Source: Actinomycetota bacterium (GTDB lineage Bacteria; Actinomycetota; Geothermincolia; Geothermincolales; RBG-13-55-18). Taken from it: DNA of 64,000 nt. The notes below the pieces were generated by a model that was not told the DNA's origin, did not search any database, and worked only from the letters and a program-made list of their open reading frames with translations. Position numbers and translations under genes: made by a program. Location: contig JASEFK010000003.1 in assembly GCA_030019255.1 (NCBI GenBank), positions 207,095-271,094 of the forward strand, in the 5' to 3' direction. Shown here piece by piece: positions 35,277 to 44,537 of this stretch (the first letter of the stretch is position 1; each line of letters opens with the position of its first letter).

Positions 35277-35678
35277 TACTTGCAGGCCCGCTCCTTTAAG
35301 GTCTCCTGTTTAAGGACCAGAATCGATCACCTATCCGTGCTCTTACAATCGGACACACTTTACTTCGGGAGCCGGCCTCTCAATCAGTCCCTTTCCCTGT
35401 CCGGCACCTTCTTCTCCCCGATTTACCATCTGTCCCTGCATTTAATACCCTATACCCATTGGATACTGAATTTCGGCAGGCTTACCGAAAATTGAAACCT
35501 TGCAGGATGAAGCCCGGTGCTTTCAACGGCACAACACCGGTACACAGCCAATACGCCTACAGCATTCCGTCGTCTTCGGTCACCCCGTCGAGACTCGACC
35601 CTCAGACTTGTTTCGCTACCCCACGTCCATTACCGCATACCCCGGGGGTAGCTAAAAACAAGTTCGGACCCCTTGGAC
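35277..35678. other. intergenic region; hairpin after the CrtI-FNR-ferredoxin gene
   Basis: No gene seen. GCTACCCC (35615-35622) and GGGGTAGC (35645-35652) form an 8-bp inverted repeat just after the stop of the fusion gene and could end its transcript; there is no clear U-tract on the minus strand. A second AT-rich inverted repeat lies at about 35467-35492. The stretch is lower in GC than its neighbours. Confidence 0.45.
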
Positions 35679-38327
35679 TTAGATCCTTATCCTCAGGTCG
35701 GAGAGGGGGAAGGACATGCAGGGGTGGATGAAGCCGGCCCTCTCGTCCACCCAGCGCTTGAGCACCCTCTCGGGGACGAAGACCTTCCCCTCCACGAGCC
35801 TGGTGCGGCACACGCTGCACTCCCCGGCCCGGCACAGGGCCTCCACGGTGAGGCCTGCCCTCTCCAGGGAACACATGAGGGGGCTCCCCGCAGCGGGCGG
35901 AAAAGGTCCTTCCCGTCCGCTCCTCGGTCACCGTGAAGAGGGCCTCGGGGTCCGCCCCCGGCCAGCCGGGCTCGGTGGTGATGTCCTGGAGAGGGCCGTA
36001 GGCCTCGCGCTTGATCCTCCGCCGGGGCACCCCCAGGGAGAGAAGGGCCTCGGTGCATAGGGGGTAGAGGGGGGCGGGGCCGCAGAGGAAGAAGGTCTTC
36101 TCCTGCGGGTTCTCCACCAGGCAGGAAATGGTATCCTTGTCCAGCAATCCGCAGAGGCCGGCATAGCCCTCCGGGGGCTCGGAGATGACCAGGTCCATCC
36201 GGAACCAGTCCTCCCCTTCCGCGAGCTCCCGGAGCTCCTCGCCGAAGATCACGTCCCCGGGGTTCCGGCTCCCGTAGAGGAGGTGAATGCGGAAGGGCCC
36301 TCCCCTCTCCGCCCGCTCCCGGATGATGGAGGCGAAGGGGGTGATGCCCGAGCCCCCGGCCAGAAAGACCTGCTCCCGGGTGTCGGTGAGGGGCTCAGGG
36401 TAGAAGCTCCCCGCGGGACCGGTGGAAAGGAAGGTGTCCCCCACCCCCACCCGGTCCAGCAGGTAGTCGGAGACGAAGCCGTTCTCCACCCGGCGCACGG
36501 TGAGGTCCCAGTAGTCCCTGCCCGGGGGGGAGGAGATGGAATAGGGCCGGGAGGTGAGCACCCCGTCTATCTCGCAGAAGAGGTTTACGTACTGGCCAGC
36601 GCGGAAGGAGGGAAGCTTCCCTTCCGCGGCCTCCATCCTCAGGGTCCTGGTGCTCTCCGTCTCCTGGATGACCTCCGCCACCCGCAGCCTCACCCGGTCG
36701 GGGTGGAGGGAGGAGAGGGCTCTCTCCACCACTATGTTGGGGGTTTCCCTGAGCTCCACGCCCTCCACCTGCTTCTCCAGGTCCGCCCGCAGCCTGGTCA
36801 GCGCCTCCGCCGACGGTCCGCCCTTCTCCAGGTCCTTGAGGACCTGGCGGGCGGTGAGGTACCCGGAGTACAGGGAGGGCTCGTACCCGCCCCCGATGTT
36901 CACCCAGGCCCCCGCGAAGTAAAGCCCCTCCACGGGGCCCATGGCCGGCATGCGCGTGAGGCCCGTCCCGGCGAAGTTCTCGTCGAAGCCGATGATGCTC
37001 CCCCCCGGGTTGCGGGAATAGCGCATGTTGGTGAGCGGGGTGGCCACCTCGACGACCTCGATGTGCTCCCGGAGCCCGGGGGCCACGCGCTCCGCCAGCT
37101 CCAGGACGCGCTCCGCCACCCGCTCCTTGGCCTCGAAGTAGCGCTCCGGGGGCAGCCTCAGCCACGGCTCGGCGTTGGCGATGCAGGTGCACACGATGCA
37201 GGAGGTGCCGGGGGGCGAGAATTCCTCATCCACGGCGTTGTAGGCGGTGACGGCGATGTCCGAGGGCTCCATTACCTCCCCCGCCTGCATCCTCCTCCAG
37301 TTGCCGTCCACGTCGAACCCGTCGCTGTAGAAGGTCTCGTGGTGGGTGAGCCCCAGGTCGCGGCAGGGGCGGTCCACGCCCAGGTAGAGGTTGACCGTGG
37401 AGGCCCCGGCGGACCAGGCTCCCAGCCGGCGCAGGTACCAGTCGGGGGTGTTCTCCCGGCCCAGGAGCTGCAGGCAGGTGACGTAGGGGCTGGCGTTGCT
37501 CACCACCACGGGGCAGAGTATCTCCGTCCCGTCCTGGGCCACCACCCCCCTCACCCTTCCCTTGTCCACCAGGAGGCGAGACGCCCCGTTGCGCAGCCAG
37601 ACCTCGCCCCCCATCTCCTCTATACGGTCCATGAAGGCCTGGGAGAGGGCCTGGGACTTGCCCTTGACGTGCCAGGGGCCGAAGCGCAGGTAGCTCACCG
37701 TGCCCAGGGCGTAGGTGAGGAAGGAGATCCGGGAGGGCGGGCTGCAGTAATATCCGCAGATGACGTCCAGCACGGTGCGGGCCGCCGGTCCTTGATCAGC
37801 GGGTCCCTGACCTCCTGCAGGCTCTTGCCGAAGTAACGCAACAGAGTGGAAAATTCTTCCTGGTTCTCCATGACCATCTTCATGCCCACCCGGTTGGCGC
37901 GCAGGGCCTCGGAGGCGTAGCGGAACATGATGTCCGTGAACTCGCGTATCCCGTCCGTGTCGTCGGGGAAGCTCCCGCAGAGGGCCTCCACGTAGTTCTC
38001 CCGGCCGACGGGGACCACCACGTCCACGCCCCCCGGGAGCACGCAGCGGTAGAAATCGGGAATGGGTATGAACTCCACCTTTTCCGTGATTCCCAGCTCC
38101 TTGAACATCCTCCACAGGGGGCCGGGGTTCTTCTCGTCCCCCAGGCCGGAGAGCTCGTGCAGGGAGATCTCGAACTCGAAGCGCCCCCGCAGGAAGGAGG
38201 TGGCGTAGCCGCCCGGCACGTAATGCCTCTCCAGGACGAGCACCCTCCTCCCCTCCCTGGCCAGGTTGGCGGCGCAGGAAAGTCCTCCCAGCCCCGCCCC
38301 GATGACCACCACGTCGAAGTCCTTCAT
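35679..38327 (-). pseudogene. CrtI-like / flavodoxin-reductase-like / [2Fe-2S] ferredoxin fusion, interrupted by two frameshifts
   Basis: Three frames together encode one protein of about 882 residues. The N-terminus (VVVIGAGLGGLSCAANLARE, LVLERHYVPGGYATSF) is a CrtI-like flavoprotein to about residue 520. Next is an FNR-type reductase with RPYSISSPPGRDY (FAD) and GGSGITPFASIIRE (NAD(P)). The end is a plant-type [2Fe-2S] ferredoxin, CRAGECSVCRTRL with HPCMSFPLSDLRI. The frame is lost near 37787 (one C missing in GACCGGCGG) and regained near 35881 (one extra C in a C-run); the two cancel. Each part is otherwise intact, so sequencing error or very recent mutation is likely. The layout would let NAD(P)H electrons flow to or from the CrtI flavin within one chain. 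Confidence 0.82.
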
Positions 38328-38491
38328 CTCCTCCTACCTCCCGCTGACCTTGCCGGCATATGCCTCCGCCGTTCCCGTCACTTCATTCACCTACTTAGTT
38401 AGCCCGCCTTTCCATTACATGCAGCCGCCGATGACCGGATGCTCGATCCCCAGGAGTGCGGTCAGGCGTATCCTCAGCATTTTCCACCCCT

Positions 38492-39268
38492 TCAGGATCC
38501 GTCGCCCCCGGACGCCTTTTCCAGGAATTTCCTTACATCCTCCCGGTGTTCCGGGGACATCACCCGCAGGGACTGCACGTAGGCCTCCAGGTCCAGCTGG
38601 TCGCGCAGGTCCATCCCGTAGGCCGCGTTCACGAAGCGCTTGGTGTGGGCCAGGACCTCCGGAGGCCTCCCGGCCAGCCTGCGGGCCAGCTTCATCACCT
38701 CGTCCCCTATCTCCCCGTGGGGTATCACGCGGTTCACCATCCCTATGCGCAGCGCCTCCTCGGCGTCCACGATCCGGGCGGAGAGGGCGATCTCCTTGGC
38801 CCTCACCAGCCCCACCCGCCGGGCCAGGAAGTAGGCGGAACCGAAATCGGGCACCAGGGAAAGGCGCACGAAGCTGAGGTAGAAGCGGGCCCTCTCGGTG
38901 GCGTAGGTGATGTCCGAGGCCATGGCCAGGCCGAACCCGCCGCCCACCGCCCACCCGTCCACCTCGGCGATGTAGGGCTTGGGACCCTCGTGAAGCTCGT
39001 AGATGAGCGCCCCCATGCGGCGCATGTTGCGGTTGAGGTACTCGGGTTCCATCCTCTCCCCCATGATGGTGAGGTCCGCCCCGGTGGAGAAGTTGCCCCC
39101 GTCGCCTCGGACCACGATGACCCTCACCTCGGGGTCGTCCAGGACGTGCCGCAGACCCTCCATGAGGGGCTCGATCATCTCCGCCCCCATGGCGTTCATG
39201 TTGGGGCCGCTCATTGTGCAGCGGGCCACGCCGTCTTCCACCTCGATCCTGAAGGCCTCGCTTTCCAT
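38492..39268 (-). CDS. crotonase-family enoyl-CoA hydratase/isomerase, PaaG-like active site
   Basis: A 258-residue crotonase. Oxyanion-hole segments are NFSTGADL and VDGWAVGGGFGLAMASDI. The two glutamates of true enoyl-CoA hydratases are missing: the first site is GGGFGLA rather than GGGxELA, and the second region reads LVPDFGSAYFL, matching the LVPD aspartate of PaaG-type isomerases. A ring or double-bond isomerase is therefore more likely than a hydratase. ATG start. It lies 78 bases after the DUF35 gene and 164 bases before the CrtI fusion in a TetR-led operon, suggesting an acyl-CoA pathway that the flavoprotein joins. Confidence 0.85.
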   Translation of the reverse strand: MESEAFRIEVEDGVARCTMSGPNMNAMGAEMIEPLMEGLRHVLDDPEVRVIVVRGDGGNFSTGADLTIMGERMEPEYLNRNMRRMGALIYELHEGPKPYIAEVDGWAVGGGFGLAMASDITYATERARFYLSFVRLSLVPDFGSAYFLARRVGLVRAKEIALSARIVDAEEALRIGMVNRVIPHGEIGDEVMKLARRLAGRPPEVLAHTKRFVNAAYGMDLRDQLDLEAYVQSLRVMSPEHREDVRKFLEKASGGDGS

Positions 39269-39346
39269 CTTCTTCCTCCTGCCCTTTCCGCCATTTCTTG
39301 ATCCGCGAACCCACCCGTCTCGTTACCCAGTAGTCATCCGCCCGGT

Positions 39347-39829
39347 TCACCCCTCTAGCAGGGTGAAGTGCTTCACGTCCAGCATGCTCCCGGTGCGCTC
39401 CTCCTCGAAGACCGCCTTGACCCAGGCCCCCACTTTTATACTCCGGGGATCGGTCTCCTCCAGGTAATGCAGGATGTAGGTGTCCGCCCCGTCCAGCTCG
39501 ATGACCGCGTACCCGTAGGGCACCGGCTTCTTTTTGCCGGTGGAGGGATCTACGAAACTGAAGCTCACCACGGTGAAGGTGACGATCTCCCCCTCGTCGG
39601 AGACGGTCACCAGCTCGGTGAGCTCCACGAAGCTTGGTCCGCACACCCTGCGCGGGGGCACGTAGACCTTCCCGCAAAGGGGGCACCGCACCCCCACGAA
39701 GCGCTTGTTGTCCCGCAGTTCGGTGAGGAACTTGGACCCGTAAACGCCCGCCGACCAAGGGAAGGGCTGTTCCGCCTCCCTGCTCTCCAGCTTGATGAGT
39801 TCCTTCCTCTCATCGTTTATCTCCCTCAC
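39347..39829 (-). CDS. DUF35 / Zn-ribbon OB-fold protein of acyl-CoA metabolism
   Basis: A 160-residue protein with a rubredoxin-like N-terminal ribbon CPLCGKVYVPPRRVC, in which the usual fourth cysteine is replaced, followed by an OB-fold (VTVSDEGEIVTFTVV, PYGYAVIELDG, VGAWVKAVFEE). Such proteins are normally partners of thiolase- or HMG-CoA-synthase-like enzymes or MaoC-type hydratases and bind acyl-CoA. No thiolase is next to it here. It lies 21 bases after the TetR gene and before the crotonase gene, clearly in one operon. Confidence 0.82.
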   Translation of the reverse strand: MREINDERKELIKLESREAEQPFPWSAGVYGSKFLTELRDNKRFVGVRCPLCGKVYVPPRRVCGPSFVELTELVTVSDEGEIVTFTVVSFSFVDPSTGKKKPVPYGYAVIELDGADTYILHYLEETDPRSIKVGAWVKAVFEEERTGSMLDVKHFTLLEG

Positions 39830-39850
39830 TCCCCGCCTCCGCTGCGGACC

Positions 39851-40426
39851 TCATCCCCTCCGTTCGCAGCCGCGCAGGATGAGGTCGAAGAATATCTCCG
39901 CTATCTCGTCGGCGTTGTACTTGCCGTCCGGGTGGAACCACACGGAGAGCCAGTTGCACATCCCGGATATGGCCCGCACGGCCATGGGCACGTCCACCTC
40001 CCGGAACTTCCCCTCCCGGATGCCCTGTTCGAGGAGCTCCCGGTAGTAGGACTCGTACTCCCGGCTCAACCCGCGGATGAAGCACTTCTTCTCCGGGGGA
40101 AGCTCTCCTTCCTCGGCCAGGTACACGGCGAAGACGTCCCCGTGGGCGGAGAACATGCTCACGTGCCAGCGGAGGAGGCGGCGCAGTTTCTCCTCCACCG
40201 TGCCCGGCTCCTCCATGATCCGCTTGGCCCCCTCCATGAGGCGCTCGGTGGCCGACTCGCAGATGGCGTAGAGCAGGTCGTGCTTGTTGTCTATGTAGTA
40301 GTAGAGAGCCGGCTTGGTGACGTTGAGCTCGGCGGCGATGTCGTCCATGGTGGTGGCCCGGTATCCCTTCTCCCGGAAGAGGCGGGCCGCCACGGCCATG
40401 ATCTCCTCCCACCGCGTCTTGTTCAT
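39851..40426 (-). CDS. TetR/AcrR-family transcriptional regulator
   Basis: A 191-residue repressor. The N-terminal HTH is AARLFREKGYRATTMDDIAAELNVTKPALYYYIDNKHDLLY; the C-terminal helical ligand domain is of the FadR/KstR2 size class. It is the first gene of the TetR - DUF35 - crotonase - CrtI-fusion group, so an acyl-CoA is a plausible ligand. A 22-bp near-palindrome of TetR type lies 470 bases upstream at 40896-40917. Confidence 0.9.
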   Translation of the reverse strand: MNKTRWEEIMAVAARLFREKGYRATTMDDIAAELNVTKPALYYYIDNKHDLLYAICESATERLMEGAKRIMEEPGTVEEKLRRLLRWHVSMFSAHGDVFAVYLAEEGELPPEKKCFIRGLSREYESYYRELLEQGIREGKFREVDVPMAVRAISGMCNWLSVWFHPDGKYNADEIAEIFFDLILRGCERRG

Positions 40427-40895
40427 CTCTCCATGCCCTCCGCTTTAACGATCTTGGGTCGTCTCACCATCTCCTCGGGCTCGGACCGCTCGGTCACCCG
40501 TCACCTCGAGCCCGTCCCGAGAATCCCTTTCCTCAAGTCACCCCTCAACCGTGCCTCCCCCTTCCCCCGTCCGCCCGGCCCGCCACATCGCCCCCTCCCT
40601 CAGGCGTACAGCCCCAGGCTGGTGGCGATGATCTCGAGCATTTTCCTCGTCGAAGAAGAGCGATTTATCCACGTCCCCTCCTCGGTGCTCGCCGGCTGTT
40701 CTACCCTCTCTTTCACAGGATGCAGCTCCGTGCCCGCTTTCTGCTCCCGGTTCCAGCGGGTGGAAACAAGGCGCTCCTGTCTCTCTCCTCTCTTGCGCGG
40801 TTCCCCGGCCGAAAATCCGGCCTGACCGCCTCTTCCAGGAGCAGGAACTCCGCCGCGCCCAAGGCGAACGTTCCATCCCCATGCCCCATGGAGAT
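40427..40895. other. region upstream of the TetR gene, no confident gene
   Basis: A minus-strand frame of about 114 codons spans 40538-40882, but it is Arg/Gly-rich and matches no family I know. Fragments such as DKSLFFDEENARD and, in another frame, LEIIATSLGLYA suggest a decayed gene. If so, the TetR operator at 40896 once served that gene too. Otherwise this is a long leader. Confidence 0.35.
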
Positions 40896-40917
40896 ATTTA
40901 CTTAACGTTTGGTAAAT
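40896..40917. promoter_or_regulatory. 22-bp TetR-type operator
   Basis: On the minus strand ATTTACCAAACGTTAAGTAAAT is a near-perfect palindrome centred on ACGT (9 of 11 positions paired), in an AT-rich patch of GC-rich DNA. Size and symmetry fit TetR-family operators, and the nearest regulator gene is the TetR at 39851-40426. Confidence 0.55.
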
Positions 40918-41221
40918 TATTTTAAAACGCGGTTATTGTCAAGGTGCGCAAAAAGGATGCGGATGTAAAACCGGCCACCACGTTCCACCTGGACTTGGCT
41001 AGCCGATGCAGGTCGATAACGAGGGTTTTCCGCAGTCCCGCCGCCCGAAGACGGGGTAACGCCGCGGATAGTGCGCCCGCCACGCCCCACACCTTCCCCG
41101 CGACCGGACAAAGGGGAACCTACCTCCTTCCCGGATAATGCTCGGGAATCGACCCCGTTGAGGGAATGAGGAGGGAACCTCGTGGGGGACCCTCGGCAAG
41201 GGGACGAGAAGGCTCCCGGCT

Positions 41222-42415
41222 TCAGGAGCGGAAGTGGTAGCTGCCGTTGAGGAGGCGCCGGACGGCCACTTCCAGGAATTCCCTCTGGAGCCCGGGAGCC
41301 ACGCCGCCCCGCCTCTGCCAGGCCAGGACGGCGCGAAGCAAGCGCACCACCTCCAGCGGAGAGAGGCCGGAAAGCGCTTCCCGGAATTCCGGCCGCCCCT
41401 TCCCCGCCAGCAGGGAGAGGAGGGACCATTCCCGGGCCGTCCTCTCCCGCTCCGGCTTCACTTTTTCGCGGTAGACCTCGCCCGGTGAGCCCCTCCCGTC
41501 GCCGCGGGCCGCCTCGCCCGCCAGGTAGCCGGTGGCCAGGGCGGAGGATATGCCCTCCCCCAGGGCGTTCATGAACCCGGCCGCCTCCCCCGCCACCAGT
41601 ACCCGGCCGGTCCCCAGGCAGAAGCGGTTGCGCGCCGCGGGGAAGATGACCCGGCACCCCATCTCCATGGCCGGCCTCCCTCCGCCGAAGCCGAACTCCT
41701 CCCGCAGCATGGCATGGAAGGCCTGGCGCGCGGGGCGCAGCTTCCGGCCGCGCCGCACCGAGGTATCCACCACCACCAGGTCGTCCTTGGCATAGACCGC
41801 CGGGTAGACCCCGTAGTCGGCATTCAGGAACACGTGGAACACGTCTGGATCTAGGTCCACCCGGCAGGCGTGATACTCGTGCCGGGTGACGATCTCCGGA
41901 ACGCCGGCGGGAAACTCGGGGTCCAGCTTCCTGGCCACGCGCGACATTCCTCCGTCGGCGGCAATGAGCACTGCCGTCCTGAGCCTTACCGTCTTGCCAT
42001 TCCTTTCCAGGAGGAGCTCCACCCGATCGCTCCACTCCGCAAAATCCGAAAGGGTCGTGCCGTCCCAGACCTCCGCCCCGGACTCCCGGCACAGCCAGGC
42101 GTCGAACCTGTCTCGCCACACGTTGAGTCCCGGGACCTGTACGTCCACCCAGCGTCCCTTCGCGTAATGAAGGCGCTCCGACCGGATATGCAGCGGCCAG
42201 GCTCGGACCTCCTCGGGGATCTCGCCGTAATGGCGGGCCAGGAACTCCCGGGCCTCGGTAAAGATATAACCGGAACATGGCTTGGGCCGCGGAATTTTCT
42301 TTCTTTCCACCAGAAGGGTGCGCAGTCCGCCCTCCACCGCCGCCCGGGCGGCCGCCGCCCCGGCCGGCCCTCCCCCGACCACCACCACGTCGTAGTCCAC
42401 GCCCTTCATATCCAC
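41222..42415 (-). CDS. geranylgeranyl-reductase-family flavoprotein
   Basis: A 397-residue FAD protein with VVVVGGGPAGAAAARAA, then LLVERKKIPRPKPCSG (the PCSG motif with cysteine typical of the GGR family), and GRVLVAGEAAGFMNALGEGISSALATG (the second FAD motif). Family members reduce isoprenoid double bonds of lipids or chlorophyll side chains. GTG start; an ATG two codons later (42409) behind GGGGTGG is equally possible. No lipid operon is next to it. With the CrtI paralogues it suggests active polyprenyl or lipid redox chemistry. Confidence 0.87.
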   Translation of the reverse strand: MDMKGVDYDVVVVGGGPAGAAAARAAVEGGLRTLLVERKKIPRPKPCSGYIFTEAREFLARHYGEIPEEVRAWPLHIRSERLHYAKGRWVDVQVPGLNVWRDRFDAWLCRESGAEVWDGTTLSDFAEWSDRVELLLERNGKTVRLRTAVLIAADGGMSRVARKLDPEFPAGVPEIVTRHEYHACRVDLDPDVFHVFLNADYGVYPAVYAKDDLVVVDTSVRRGRKLRPARQAFHAMLREEFGFGGGRPAMEMGCRVIFPAARNRFCLGTGRVLVAGEAAGFMNALGEGISSALATGYLAGEAARGDGRGSPGEVYREKVKPERERTAREWSLLSLLAGKGRPEFREALSGLSPLEVVRLLRAVLAWQRRGGVAPGLQREFLEVAVRRLLNGSYHFRS

Positions 42416-42940
42416 CCCACAGTCACGTTATTCTCTTCCACCGGGGCAAGATTCCGTCACGAACTGTCTGTTTCCGACCATTACCATTATTGGCATAAAA
42501 TTACACCTTCACTCCGCAGTCACCCTCCTCTCCTCCACCGTTGCGCAGCTGCGCGGGAAATCTTTCATCGCCGGCCCCTCATGTTGCAACCCATCCCCTT
42601 GAAGGCTGCCCCGGTCTCTTCCCCCGCCTCACGGCCACAGCGGAATCGGCGGGAAACCGCTCATAACCAATGGCCGTGCGCAGCCCAGGCTCCTCGCCCT
42701 AACACTTTACCATATAAACGTTGTCTCTTTGTCTGAAGAATTCCGGGTGTTGCCCTCACGGAATCTCATTCGGGCGGACCGCGGTCGGGTGGTGTAAGAT
42801 ATTCAGGACTGGAACTGGCGGTAGGGCCCACCGGTCGTGGGAGTGGGGTCGTCCCGTGAACCGCATTGCTTCGTCTCACGGAAGTGCGGGTGCGACCCTG
42901 ATGAATCGGGCCTCGATTCGAGGGAAGGGGGAATCGCGCC
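42416..42940. other. intergenic region, no gene seen
   Basis: About 525 bases of divergent intergenic DNA between the GGR-like gene and the hydrolase gene. It is less GC-rich than the genes, with several AT-rich patches (42480-42510, 42700-42740) that could hold promoters. No clear operator, terminator or RNA was recognised. Confidence 0.5.
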
Positions 42941-44134
42941 ATGAAAAAAGGCAGGGTGGTGAAAGGTGGACTGCTGTTTTTGGGGTGCGCCGCGGGGGCG
43001 GCTGCTATGCGCTCCTTCGCCGGGATGCCACTGCCGGAGGAGGAAACCGACTACGCGGCGAGCCTAGAAACCCGCCAGGAAACGTTGCACACTCGTGACG
43101 GAGCCGTCCTGCGCTTAAAGAGGTACGTGAAAGAGGGAGGGCAGCCGGTCATCCTGGCCCACGGGTTCACGGGAAACGGGCTGGAGTTCGACCTTCCCCA
43201 CCGCCGCCAGAACCTGGCCGTGTTCCTGGCCGAAAACGGATACGACGTGTGGGTGTCCAGCTTCCGGGGTTGCGGCCGGGACCCCTACCGGAGCGAGGCG
43301 CCGCACTGGAGTCATTCCGTGGACCACCTGGCGGCCTTCGACGCCGAGGCCCTTGTCCGGGGAGTGGCAGAGGCCACCGGGAAAAGGCCCTTCTGGATAG
43401 GGCACAGCATGGGCGGTATGGTGCTCTATATGTACCTGCAGGGAGTGACCATGGAGGCGGGCCCCGACGAGGCCCTCTGCGCCGACCCGGACCTGGCCGC
43501 GGAGCGCAACCGTTCCCTGTTGGGAGGAATTGCCATCGGCAGCCCTCCGGGACTCCACCAGGGCGGCGGCGACTGGATAACCTTTCTCTCCCGTCTGCCC
43601 GCCTTCCGCGCCAACACCAGGGCCCTCATCGCCTACCTGGAGCGGATGGACCGCTCCTCTCCGTGCATCGACTTCGGCCGCCTGGGGGCCGTGTGCATTA
43701 AGACCCCCCGACTGGGGAAGCTGCTGGCCGTGCGGGGACCCGTCGCCCGTGCACTGTATAACGTGAAGAACGTGGACCCAGACGTGGGATACAGCCTGCT
43801 CCGGTGGGCTTCGGACAAGGTAACCGCCCGCATGACCATCCAGATATTGCGCCTGGGTCTGGACCCGGACTTCAGGTCCTACGACGGAACCTGGAACTAC
43901 ACCGCAGGGATGGAGCGCATCACCGCCCCGCTGTTCTTCATCACCGGGAGCCGGGACTTCGCGGGAGCGGACAACCTGCGCCTGCAGGGTTACGAGGCGG
44001 TATCCAGCTCCCTCAGGGATTACCGGTGCTACCCGGAATACGGACATACCGACCTGGTGATGGGGAAAAGGGTCCAAGAGGAGGTGTATCCCGAGATCCT
44101 GGAGTGGATGAGGAAGGTGGAGACCGGCAGCTGA
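42941..44134 (+). CDS. alpha/beta hydrolase, lipase-like
   Basis: A 397-residue protein. The N-terminal hydrophobic segment (about 8-24, GLLFLGCAAGAAAM) suggests membrane association or export. Hydrolase landmarks are ILAHGFTGNG (oxyanion), WIGHSMGGMV (nucleophile Ser at about 155), FITGSRDFAGADN (acid) and EYGHTDLVMG (His). The DVWVSSFRGCGRDP stretch resembles lysosomal-acid-lipase/esterase relatives. ATG start after AGGGAAGGGGG. Monocistronic; convergent with the next two genes. Confidence 0.85.
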   Translation: MKKGRVVKGGLLFLGCAAGAAAMRSFAGMPLPEEETDYAASLETRQETLHTRDGAVLRLKRYVKEGGQPVILAHGFTGNGLEFDLPHRRQNLAVFLAENGYDVWVSSFRGCGRDPYRSEAPHWSHSVDHLAAFDAEALVRGVAEATGKRPFWIGHSMGGMVLYMYLQGVTMEAGPDEALCADPDLAAERNRSLLGGIAIGSPPGLHQGGGDWITFLSRLPAFRANTRALIAYLERMDRSSPCIDFGRLGAVCIKTPRLGKLLAVRGPVARALYNVKNVDPDVGYSLLRWASDKVTARMTIQILRLGLDPDFRSYDGTWNYTAGMERITAPLFFITGSRDFAGADNLRLQGYEAVSSSLRDYRCYPEYGHTDLVMGKRVQEEVYPEILEWMRKVETGS

Positions 44135-44186
44135 AGCAGGCGCAGTGGCCTACGAGTCATCGGTATGAAGGTGATGGTAGTACCTG

Positions 44187-44516
44187 TCAGGGTTCCTCCT
44201 CTTCCTCCTCCATCCCTGGACCGGCTTCCTTCGCCTCGGCGATCCATCGGCTCAGCACCTCCACGATCTTTCGGGCCTGCTCCACGCTGGAGATGTTGAA
44301 CTTGGCCTGCTGGCGGTATTCTCCTCCCATCCTCCGGTACCGTCGCAGGGTGAAGCGGTCGGGGCCGTATCCCTCCCTCGACCTCTCCCACTGGCGGTAG
44401 CGGAAAAGGACGGTGGCCCAGGTGCCGCTGGAGATGATCTCCTTGTCCAGCTCCTGGACCACCTGTACCCCGTCCTCCTCGTAGTTGATGGTCACGTCCT
44501 CGATGTCCTCGAACAA
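44187..44516 (-). CDS. conserved-looking hypothetical protein
   Basis: A 109-residue acidic protein from a TTG start behind GGAGGGACC. Central residues ISSGTWATVLFRYRQWERSREG and RFTLRRYRRMGGEYRQQAKFNISS look like an ordered beta-rich domain, with a helix IVEVLSRWIAEAKE and a poly-Glu tail. It follows the exonuclease III gene by 21 bases on the same strand, so they are probably co-transcribed. I do not recognise the family. Confidence 0.75.
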   Translation of the reverse strand: MFEDIEDVTINYEEDGVQVVQELDKEIISSGTWATVLFRYRQWERSREGYGPDRFTLRRYRRMGGEYRQQAKFNISSVEQARKIVEVLSRWIAEAKEAGPGMEEEEEEP

Positions 44517-44537
44517 GGTCCCTCCTTCCCGTTCCCC

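Noticed and set aside
2406-38327. A carotenoid biosynthesis cluster based on three CrtI-like proteins
   Set aside because: No phytoene synthase, cyclase or other carotenoid gene is present; the CrtI-like proteins sit with acyl-CoA and small membrane-protein genes instead.
38415-39758. A 447-codon minus-strand frame spanning the crotonase and DUF35 genes
   Set aside because: Arg/Gly-rich shifted frame of two well-supported genes.
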